Assembly (NCBI RefSeq): GCF_013300825.1
Contig: NZ_JAAIMY010000013.1
Location: 1 to 64,000, forward strand
Length of the DNA: 64,000 nucleotides
Source of the DNA: Blautia wexlerae
GTDB lineage: Bacteria; Bacillota; Clostridia; Lachnospirales; Lachnospiraceae
Direction: 5' to 3'
The notes below the pieces were generated by a model. That model worked only from the letters and a program-made list of their open reading frames with translations, had not been told where the DNA came from and did not search any database. Positions 54,943-61,774 of the stretch are shown one piece after another (the stretch's first letter is position 1; every line of letters begins with the position of its first letter). Position numbers and translations under genes: made by a program.

Positions 54943-56532
54943 CTATTTTTCCTGCGCCATACGTTCTAATGCTTTCTTATCTATTTTTCCTACGCTGGTC
55001 AGCGGCCATGTCTCTACCCGTTCTATCTGATCCGGCATTTTATACGCCGCAACGCCTATTTCCCGCAGGAACCTGTGTATTTCCTGCAAATCGATCCCGG
55101 CTTCATCATCGGTCACAAGGAATGCACATATCCGGTTTCCAAGGGTTTCATCCGTAACGCCGACAACGGCTGCCTCTTTGATTTTCGAATGCCTGCAAAG
55201 ATAAGCTTCAATCTCTGAAGGCATGATCTTTTCTCCGGCGCGGTTAATCTGCTCTTTGATCCTCCCGCCCAAACGTAACCTTCCGTCTTTCGTCCACATA
55301 GCTTTATCGCCCGTCCGGTAAAATCCGTCCGACGTAAAGCTCTTTTTATTCGCTTCCTCCGCCATATAATAACCATCAATCGTATACGGGCCTCTGGATA
55401 ATAATTCCCCAAAAACTCCTTCCGGTACGGCCTTATCTTCTTCATCCACAATCTTCACTTCATCCGCAGGAGACACCGGAGTTCCCTGGCATCTTGCGAT
55501 CAGGGAACCTTCATCCTCCGGGCTAGTAAAGGACAGTAGCCCCTCCGCCGTACCAAATACCTGCATCAGTTTACACGGCCATTCTTCAATGATCTTATCC
55601 GCAAGGGAATCTTCCAGCATTGCGCCGCCCACCTGCAAAATCCGCAGGCTGGATATATCATAATCTTCATCCCATTCCAGCATTTCCATGCACACAGTAA
55701 CCATAGCAGGAACCAATGCCGTTATCGTGACACCTTCCTCTGTAATTGCGTCAAGGATATCATCCGGGCTGGTCGCAGACGCAAGCACAACTTTTCCTCC
55801 CACGTCCAGCGTGCCTAAAAGCCCCGGGCAGCATAACGGGAAATTATGAGCTACCGGAAGAGACGCCAGATAAACGTCACTGCTATCCAGACGGCATCTC
55901 TTCGCGGACATGCGGGCATTATACATATAATCCGTATGGGTGCGCGGAATCAGTTTCGGAACCCCTGTCGTCCCGCCGGACAGCAAAAGCACCGCCGTTT
56001 CATACCCATCCACAGCCGGAAATGCTCCATTTTCTCCATACGTTTCCGCAATCATTCCACTGATATCCCCGGATTCGCTATCTACAAATATATGCCGGAT
56101 ACATGAATATTTCTCTTTCATCGCATTTGCCATCGGCACATATGAAAATCCCAGATATTTCTCCACCACAATATAAGCGGCCGGCTTTGCCAGTTCAATA
56201 ATTCCTTCCAGTTCCGCCTCCCTGTGGGCCGGCAGCATCATGATTGGCACCGCCCCAATCTTGGAAAGCGCAAAAAACACGATCACAAAAGAAATCCTGT
56301 TCGGAAGCTGCACAAGCACTTTGTCTCCCTTTAAAATCCCTTTACGCAGAAAAGCTGCCGCAAGACAATCTGCTTTTTGCTTTAATTCCATATAACTGAT
56401 CTCGTCTTCACTGTCCGTGACCGCAATTCTTTCTCCATATTTTTCCGCCCACCTATCAAGCTGTTCTCCAAATCCACATCTCTCCCAGCCTTCCAGATTC
56501 TCATATTTGCTCATATCTTTCTTATAACCCAT
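54943..56532 (-). CDS. Aryl-acid AMP ligase, probably salicylate-specific (YbtE/PchD-like)
   Basis: About 529 residues of the EntE/DhbE/YbtE family. AMP-binding loop LLLSGGTTGVPKLIPRTH; FYRTGDKAMW; and EQINRAGEKIMPSEIE with the catalytic Lys region. The aryl pocket stretch is AHNFPLCCPG: the residue equivalent to DhbE Ser240 is Cys, the form seen in salicylate enzymes rather than 2,3-dihydroxybenzoate ones. It loads the aryl carrier of the big NRPS. I start at ATG 56532 (MGYKKDM), 1 base after the upstream stop; the frame extends further inside the PPTase gene. No salicylate synthase is in the window. Confidence 0.93.
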   Translation of the reverse strand: MGYKKDMSKYENLEGWERCGFGEQLDRWAEKYGERIAVTDSEDEISYMELKQKADCLAAAFLRKGILKGDKVLVQLPNRISFVIVFFALSKIGAVPIMMLPAHREAELEGIIELAKPAAYIVVEKYLGFSYVPMANAMKEKYSCIRHIFVDSESGDISGMIAETYGENGAFPAVDGYETAVLLLSGGTTGVPKLIPRTHTDYMYNARMSAKRCRLDSSDVYLASLPVAHNFPLCCPGLLGTLDVGGKVVLASATSPDDILDAITEEGVTITALVPAMVTVCMEMLEWDEDYDISSLRILQVGGAMLEDSLADKIIEEWPCKLMQVFGTAEGLLSFTSPEDEGSLIARCQGTPVSPADEVKIVDEEDKAVPEGVFGELLSRGPYTIDGYYMAEEANKKSFTSDGFYRTGDKAMWTKDGRLRLGGRIKEQINRAGEKIMPSEIEAYLCRHSKIKEAAVVGVTDETLGNRICAFLVTDDEAGIDLQEIHRFLREIGVAAYKMPDQIERVETWPLTSVGKIDKKALERMAQEK

Positions 56533-56533
56533 T

Positions 56534-57220
56534 TTATCTGTCTCCTTTCTTATGCGCCGCCACATACGCAGCATATCCTTTGATCCTGACCGGATACAGA
56601 AACCAGTCCTGATCTTTCTTATCTTTTTCTGCAATTTTCTCGTTTCTGACAGAGAAGAAATCCATTCCTCTTCCTAATCCAATTCCAAGCGCCTTTACAT
56701 ATGCCTCTTTCGCCGCCCAGTACTGAAAAAACAGATCCGGTCCTTCATTTTTTACATCTTCCGCTTCTTCTGCAGTATAAAAATTTTCCGCTATCTCCCT
56801 ATAGTCCGGGCACTCTGCCATCTCCTGCACATCTACTCCGATATCCATTCCGACAGCGAATACCGCCAGTATGAATTCACCCGAGTGCGAAATGTTAAAA
56901 TCCACTGTCCGCTTTCCCGCAATCTTTTTATGATAAGGCTTACCCAGTTCATTGACAGAAAAATCAATCGTTTCCATATCTAAGTATCTTTTTAAGAGGA
57001 TCCGCACGACAACCTTCCCGGCTATATAACGCATCCTGTCTTCAGGAAAACGGAATCTTCCGGCTTGCTCCAATTCCTGCCCACTCAGGATATATTCATG
57101 GTTCTTCCAGAAATCTGTCATTTCAGGCCAGCGGATACACCATATATGTATCTCATTTTCACGGATATAAAGTTTGTCTGCTGACAGAAATTCCTTTTCT
57201 CCGTATCGTTTAATCTCCAT
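56534..57220 (-). CDS. 4'-phosphopantetheinyl transferase (Sfp type)
   Basis: 228 residues. Sfp-type motifs: FNISHSGEFILAVFA, GVDVQEMAECPDYREIAENFY (Mg-binding Asp and Glu) and FFQYWAAKEAYVKALGIGL. It attaches the phosphopantetheine arm to the aryl and peptidyl carriers of this operon, so the locus brings its own activator along. It starts 10 bases after the thioesterase gene. Confidence 0.93.
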   Translation of the reverse strand: MEIKRYGEKEFLSADKLYIRENEIHIWCIRWPEMTDFWKNHEYILSGQELEQAGRFRFPEDRMRYIAGKVVVRILLKRYLDMETIDFSVNELGKPYHKKIAGKRTVDFNISHSGEFILAVFAVGMDIGVDVQEMAECPDYREIAENFYTAEEAEDVKNEGPDLFFQYWAAKEAYVKALGIGLGRGMDFFSVRNEKIAEKDKKDQDWFLYPVRIKGYAAYVAAHKKGDR

Positions 57221-57230
57221 TTTTCATTCT

Positions 57231-57956
57231 CTAAAGCAGTCTCATGACCTCACTTATTACTTCGTCTTCACAATCCCTCAGATAAAAATGTCCTCCCGGA
57301 AATATCCGGTAGTTAAAATCATTGTCCGTATACTTTCCCCATTCCAAGATCGCACTCTCATCCGCTTCGTCGTCCTTTTCTCCGCCAAATGCAGAGATAG
57401 GTGTATGCAGCACTACTCCCGCTTTATCATAATACGTTTCATCCATGGTAAAATCCGCCCGCAGCATAGGCAGAAAGAAATCCAACAATTCCTGATTCTC
57501 TAGTATCTCTTTTGGCGTCCCTTCAAATCTTCCCAGTTCCCTCTTAAACGCTTCATCCGGAAGATGATAGATTGGATTTGGCTCCGGAATACTAGGAACC
57601 CGGCTGCCGGAAATAAACAGACATTTTGCAGTATATCCCGCTGCCTCCAACCGTTTTTCCAGCTCATAAGAGATCTTCCCACCCATACTGTGTCCCCATA
57701 AGGCATACGGTCCGTACACAACCTTTCTTACAGCCTCTTCCAGGTCATCTAACATAACCGACATATCTATATACGGTTTCTCCATGATCTGTTCTTCCCT
57801 TCCCGGAAGCTGAACTGGACATACCGTTACTTTCCCCTGCATCTTTTTCGCCCACTGGTTATAAGCAGAAGCACCGCCTCCCGCAAATGGCAGACAAAAC
57901 AAGGTTATTTTCTCTTTACTAATATTTTCCGTATTTTTTATCAATTTCATATTCAC
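57231..57956 (-). CDS. Type II thioesterase (YbtT-like)
   Basis: 241 residues. FCLPFAGGGASAYNQWA at the start, nucleophile in LWGHSMGGKISYELE, acid in FGGEKDDEAD and His in FPGGHFYLRD. It removes wrongly loaded groups from the carriers. First gene of the NRPS operon. Start GTG 57956 has GAGG 9 bases upstream (ATG 57950 is possible). Only 83 bases separate it from agrB, with no clear terminator between, so read-through from the agr genes is likely. Confidence 0.93.
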   Translation of the reverse strand: MNMKLIKNTENISKEKITLFCLPFAGGGASAYNQWAKKMQGKVTVCPVQLPGREEQIMEKPYIDMSVMLDDLEEAVRKVVYGPYALWGHSMGGKISYELEKRLEAAGYTAKCLFISGSRVPSIPEPNPIYHLPDEAFKRELGRFEGTPKEILENQELLDFFLPMLRADFTMDETYYDKAGVVLHTPISAFGGEKDDEADESAILEWGKYTDNDFNYRIFPGGHFYLRDCEDEVISEVMRLL

Positions 57957-58039
57957 TTTTATATTCCTCTGGCATAATGTTCTTTTTCTCTCTGTTTACC
58001 ATCATTTTGTAATATGTTTTTCTCAATCACTTCTTATTT

Positions 58040-58639
58040 CTACCTGTAATTAGTTATATCTAACTCTTTGTCAAAAAAATTTTTGATCCATCCCAATATC
58101 AAACCGGACGCCAAAACAATATGCGCTACCATAATCCCGTTTACGATCAGGGAATATCCAATCACAGAAAAAACACCTGCTATCGCGCATTCAATAACTA
58201 AAATTACCCTCGCGCGCATCCCATAAACTTTTTTCTCTTTCGCATCCAACTTCTTGCTGCTGGCATCTACCGGCGCCATGATAAATATAACGCCAACTGC
58301 GACAAACCATATGATCCGCATTTGCCATATTACAGCCGGAGCAGACGCCAGATACAGACTGCATAGAAGGACAAGGATACCGGAAACAGCCATGCAGCCC
58401 CCTGCCTTTTCCAAATGAATCCCTCCGGCATACTGCCTTAAAACAGTAAAGGGCAATAAAAAGACTATCATCTCCATCCAATTCCCCGTTATGATGCCAA
58501 GTATGACGATGATAAGGTATATTACCACCCTGCCCAGCAGTACGCCGTAAGCATATTCATACAGCCTGCGGTCTTTCTCTTCAAGAATCCCATTCCTGCT
58601 TTGTAGTTCAAAAAGCCGGCCAGCCATTTTTTTCCACAC
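58040..58639 (-). CDS. agrB: AgrB-type peptide-processing membrane protease
   Basis: 199 residues, five to six membrane segments. The catalytic pair is in LRQYAGGIHLEKAGGC, with His and Cys seven apart as in S. aureus AgrB. It cuts the AgrD propeptide and forms the thiolactone ring. The GTG start shares one base with the stop of agrD (TAGTG). The 3' end carries a regulatory palindrome and is followed by the NRPS operon in the same direction. Confidence 0.92.
   Translation of the reverse strand: MWKKMAGRLFELQSRNGILEEKDRRLYEYAYGVLLGRVVIYLIIVILGIITGNWMEMIVFLLPFTVLRQYAGGIHLEKAGGCMAVSGILVLLCSLYLASAPAVIWQMRIIWFVAVGVIFIMAPVDASSKKLDAKEKKVYGMRARVILVIECAIAGVFSVIGYSLIVNGIMVAHIVLASGLILGWIKNFFDKELDITNYR
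58048..58065. promoter_or_regulatory. Operator palindrome upstream of the NRPS operon (site C)
   Basis: AATTAG-TTATAT-CTAACT, within the last codons of agrB and about 90 bases before the first NRPS operon gene. It matches site A (AraC promoter) in 17 of 19 bases. Site inside a coding end makes chance similarity by function unlikely, which is why I treat it as a real element. Confidence 0.6.
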
Positions 58640-58797
58640 TAGAATTTCCTCATTTTCTTAACTTCTTCCGGCTCATCTTCCTGATAGTACAGCCAGTTGC
58701 ACGCCAGATTTGCCGTATACGCCGTCAAGCAGAGTGCAAGACAGTTTACAGCTCCAAGCAGTTTGATTCCCAGGTTTTTTCTGATTATTTTTTTCAT
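58639..58797 (-). CDS. agrD: AgrD-type cyclic autoinducer propeptide
   Basis: 52 residues, below the usual size for gene calls. The three typical parts are present: a basic amphipathic leader (MKKIIRKNLGIKLLGAV), a small/hydrophobic centre, the core ACNWLYY with the ring Cys33, and an acidic tail QEDEPEEVKKM. The signal is expected to be a thiolactone between Cys33 and the carboxyl of Tyr37 or Tyr38. AAGGAGG lies 10 bases before the ATG. Confidence 0.9.
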   Translation of the reverse strand: MKKIIRKNLGIKLLGAVNCLALCLTAYTANLACNWLYYQEDEPEEVKKMRKF

Positions 58798-58831
58798 AGT
58801 TACAAAGCCTCCTTTTTTCCGAAAGTTTACA

Positions 58832-58891
58832 CAAAAATCGCCCTCTTTTCAATTACCGTGGCAAAAACGGTAACTTTTTGGGCGATTTTTG
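58832..58891 (-). terminator. Double hairpin between agrC and agrD
   Basis: CAAAAATCGCCC (58832-58843) and GGGCGATTTTTG (58880-58891) are perfect inverted repeats. Inside lies a second pair, TTACCGT and ACGGTAA (58853-58859 and 58867-58873). On the minus strand the structure ends GGGCGATTTTTG, terminator-like. It may separate agrAC from agrDB, or bind AgrA; I did not find convincing LytTR direct repeats. Confidence 0.6.
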
Positions 58892-58898
58892 CACGTCC

Positions 58899-60194
58899 TT
58901 ATTTGATTGTAAAGATCAGCTTAACAGAGAACTCCCGTTCTCCTGCCTCCACTCGCATAATTCCCGCATACTTTTTAACCAGTTTTCCAACCGTGTGCAG
59001 TCCGATCCCGTGACTGTCCGCGTCTCTTTTGGTGCTTATGTACCTGTCCTTGTCCTTTAACAGAGGGACGACATACCCATTGCAAAATTCCATGACAAGG
59101 AAATGCCCCGCATTTCCCATATACATCCTGCATTCCACATATCTGCCATCTTCTGTCTTTTCTGCCGCTTCCAGTGCGTTATCCAAAAGATTCCCTACGA
59201 TCGAGATCAAATCCAACTCTTCCAGAAAATCCAGTCTGAGATCATTACCCAGGGTAATCCTATAGGATATATCCTTAGATTCTGCAAGAAATTTTCTTTC
59301 ACATAGGATGCTGTTCAAGATCGGATGCTCACAATATACACTTTTTTGAAGATTCTGAATCCGGACGCCTAAATGTTCCATGATGTCCTTAACCTCTTGA
59401 TTCTCTCCTTCTTCTATCAAGCCGGCTACTGTACAGATAAATTTATTTATATCGTGTAAGAATGCTCTGTTATCCTCATTAACCTTATTCATATACTGCA
59501 GATTGGCAATCTCCGCCCTGCTTTTCTGGTATAGCCGGTCCATCTTCTTCACTTCTTCTGATTTTTCTACAAACCTGTCAAATACTGTGAAAATGAAGAT
59601 ATTCGTCATTAACAGAAGCGAAGCTCCTACCGGAACCATGACCCTGTTCATTCCTTCAAAAGAAGTGTGCGAATAAAACATACATCCTAACATAACGATC
59701 GTTGCGGTTGGCAGCATGAGCAGCACTGTAAATGTTTTATTTTCAATCGTCAGATAATCCCTTTTCCTTGTTACCTGATTAATGCATTTAATAAACAGAA
59801 ATGTCATGGTACTCATCAGCAGGAGTGCTAATGTCTTTTCTGTTTCAGTCCTGAAGCCCTCGGACGCACCAGTCACGCCATATGCATTCGTAAGTGCCGC
59901 AAAGAGAAATTCGGGAATAATTGCCAGCACATAATAGCAGCATACCGTAACCAGCTTCTTCCATATATTTCCCCGGAACACAACCATAGACGCAATCATA
60001 TAGATTACCGGAATCATTACCATATTAAGTATTGAGGATTCCAGGCGGTTGGTTCCGAACATTGCCAGTGCTGCGATACAATATACGAGAAATTTTTCCC
60101 AGAATCTTTCTCTTCTGTATGGGAGTATGTTCTTTTCCAAGTCCTCCAACAGATACATCTGAAGAAGACAAATCAAATAATCTCTTATTATCAT
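58899..60194 (-). CDS. agrC: AgrC-type receptor histidine kinase
   Basis: 431 residues. Six to seven membrane segments occupy the first ~215; the kinase part has the phospho-acceptor His in NRAFLHDINKFICTVAGL and the ATPase N box in SIVGNLLDNALEAAEK, with the G box in DSHGIGLHTVGKLV. It would sense the AgrD-derived peptide from outside and phosphorylate the LytTR regulator. It overlaps that regulator's gene by 4 bases. Confidence 0.92.
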   Translation of the reverse strand: MIIRDYLICLLQMYLLEDLEKNILPYRRERFWEKFLVYCIAALAMFGTNRLESSILNMVMIPVIYMIASMVVFRGNIWKKLVTVCCYYVLAIIPEFLFAALTNAYGVTGASEGFRTETEKTLALLLMSTMTFLFIKCINQVTRKRDYLTIENKTFTVLLMLPTATIVMLGCMFYSHTSFEGMNRVMVPVGASLLLMTNIFIFTVFDRFVEKSEEVKKMDRLYQKSRAEIANLQYMNKVNEDNRAFLHDINKFICTVAGLIEEGENQEVKDIMEHLGVRIQNLQKSVYCEHPILNSILCERKFLAESKDISYRITLGNDLRLDFLEELDLISIVGNLLDNALEAAEKTEDGRYVECRMYMGNAGHFLVMEFCNGYVVPLLKDKDRYISTKRDADSHGIGLHTVGKLVKKYAGIMRVEAGEREFSVKLIFTIK

Positions 60195-60934
60195 ACCATG
60201 CCGTTCCTTTCCCCAAGAAATGTTATCAGTGCGTCGGCAAACTGTCCTTTTCTCGACCTCGAAACATTCAACTGGATTCCAAACGGCAGCAACGCAACGT
60301 TCTTTTCCAATCCTTCCACTTTTGCCAAATTCACAATATAGCTGTTGTGTGCATACTCAAATCCCCTTCCGGCCAGACACTCATACAGATCACTTAAAGA
60401 TTCCTTGCAATGCATCTCTTCTATCTTTCCCTGTCTGGCAATGTATATCGTACAGCCCCTTTTCGCCAGACAGATATATAAAATGTCTTCCGTATGGATG
60501 CGCATTATCCTTCCCGCCGATGTAACTGTCACGGAAGAATCTCCACAGCACAATTTCACTTTTAATAAAATCATAGGTATTTCCTTTTTCAGACTTCTGT
60601 CATGCAGATCCTTCATGATGTACCGGAACGGTTGTCCAACATTAATGCTGTCAGGAGTCGGTTCAAAACAGCCGGAGCAGAACACCAATATCGCTGCTTC
60701 ATTATATTCCCTCAGCTTCAGTACTGTTTTATTTCCATCCAATCCAGGCATACGCATATCCATAAAAATCAGATCATGCAAAATATCCGCATCTTCCAAT
60801 AATTCTTTTCCTGATTCATATTCATAAAACCGTATCTCATTCGAAGACAGAATCCCTTCCGTTTCTATGACCGTCTTTATTTTCTCCCTGTATTCTTTAT
60901 CATCGTCGCAAATTGCTATTTTACACATATTCAT
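60191..60934 (-). CDS. agrA: AgrA-type LytTR response regulator
   Basis: 247 residues. Receiver domain (1-120): KIAICDDDKEYREKI and LIFMDMRMPGLDG with the phospho-acceptor Asp. LytTR DNA-binding domain (about 140-240): HTEDILYICLAKRGCTIYI, FEYAHNSYIVNLAKVEGLEK, LNVSRSRKGQFADAL. It is the expected transcriptional output of the peptide signal. GGAGG lies 4 to 5 bases before the start; a GTTAG-N6-CTAAC palindrome is just upstream. Confidence 0.92.
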   Translation of the reverse strand: MNMCKIAICDDDKEYREKIKTVIETEGILSSNEIRFYEYESGKELLEDADILHDLIFMDMRMPGLDGNKTVLKLREYNEAAILVFCSGCFEPTPDSINVGQPFRYIMKDLHDRSLKKEIPMILLKVKLCCGDSSVTVTSAGRIMRIHTEDILYICLAKRGCTIYIARQGKIEEMHCKESLSDLYECLAGRGFEYAHNSYIVNLAKVEGLEKNVALLPFGIQLNVSRSRKGQFADALITFLGERNGMV

Positions 60935-60941
60935 CCTCCAG

Positions 60942-60959
60942 TGTTAGTTTCTTCTAACC
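60942..60959. promoter_or_regulatory. Operator palindrome upstream of agrA (site D)
   Basis: TGTTAG-TTTCTT-CTAACC lies 8 bases before the agrA start codon, in the leader. It has the same TTAG-N6-CTAA frame as sites A, B and C with G/C at the outer positions. It may also form a small stem near the Shine-Dalgarno. Confidence 0.55.
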
Positions 60960-61016
60960 CTTTCCCATAAAAAAACCATCTTGCAGAATCTGAATCCTAA
61001 GATTATTTGCCTGTTC

Positions 61017-61268
61017 CTATAACTCCGGTTCCAAATCTGCAAAGATGGGATCTTCAAAAAATTCCTGTATTGTAATATCCAATCCATCGCATATCTTTTT
61101 AATTGTAACTACGCCAGCATTCCTGCTTTGTCCATACAAAATATTTTTCAGTGTTGAAGGCGGGACGCCTGAGCGCACCGCCGCTTCATTCACTGTGATA
61201 TCTTTCTGCTTAATCAGATCGTTTAACCGATATATGACCGCTGTTTTTATATCCACGGTATCGACCAC
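61017..61268 (-). CDS. XRE-family regulator
   Basis: 83 residues. Helix-turn-helix: VIYRLNDLIKQKDITVNEAA, then GVPPSTLKNILYGQSRNAGVVTIKKICDGL, then EFFEDPIF. Typical of small regulators in gut Firmicutes that sit by phage, mobile or peptide genes. GTG start at 61268 (GTG 61256 has AGGTGG upstream). It stands before agrA in the same direction and may feed the agr transcript or control it. Confidence 0.85.
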   Translation of the reverse strand: MVDTVDIKTAVIYRLNDLIKQKDITVNEAAVRSGVPPSTLKNILYGQSRNAGVVTIKKICDGLDITIQEFFEDPIFADLEPEL

Positions 61269-61540
61269 CTTTTTTTCTTCTATTTTATATAAATCGGCTT
61301 TAAAAGGTCGCCCATATATAGTCTTTTTGATCTATGCACGATATTTTTTTAACAGTTTTTCTTATTCTAGCAGAAATCCGCTAAATTTCTATATTTTATT
61401 AGATACATGAAACCCTGTGAGAACATTTCTGATCCTACGCAGGGTTTTCCACTTTGTTATAAAATTTTTATATTTTGCAGTATGCTGGATCGGAGTTATC
61501 ATTCAACTTTCCTTCTGCTGCCGATTGTAAAAACATATTT
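61269..61540. other. Non-coding gap
   Basis: AT-rich, no gene seen. AAACCCTG and CAGGGTTT (61410-61448) make an 8-base stem with a 22-base loop, a possible weak terminator for the upstream PIN remnant. No convincing promoter was found. Confidence 0.4.
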
Positions 61541-61747
61541 TTACGAATAAATATTCAGCAGTTCTTCCGGAGAAAGCAGTGTAATCCAAAAGGAAAGAAA
61601 ATCCTTTTTATTCCTTGTCACAATCGCATCACACTGATTCTCCTTCGTACAAGTTGCAAGTAGGCAGTCTTCAAAATCAGATACTCTCTGCAAATAAGCA
61701 GGCAGCACATCTTCGTTCGTCACTGTCAGCACTTTTGCTATGTCCAA
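61541..61747 (-). pseudogene. C-terminal PIN-domain (VapC-like) fragment
   Basis: 68 residues with the second half of a PIN nuclease: ISDFEDCLLATCTKEN is present as SDFEDCLLA, followed by CDAIVTRNKKDF and LLSPEELLNIY. The first half with the first acidic residues is absent; the sequence breaks off 27 bases from the next gene upstream. It is therefore likely a remnant of a toxin gene, cut by recombination. Confidence 0.7.
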
Positions 61748-61774
61748 AACGGAGCCAAGTGCCTTTCTATAAAT

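Noticed and set aside
39164-56176. Many plus-strand frames of 60-195 codons opposite the NRPS genes
   Set aside because: They lie within strong minus-strand genes with full domain matches and have no family features.
57957-58900. LytTR-type direct repeats for AgrA binding
   Set aside because: Single near matches only (around ACCGTTTTTG); no pair with the expected spacing.
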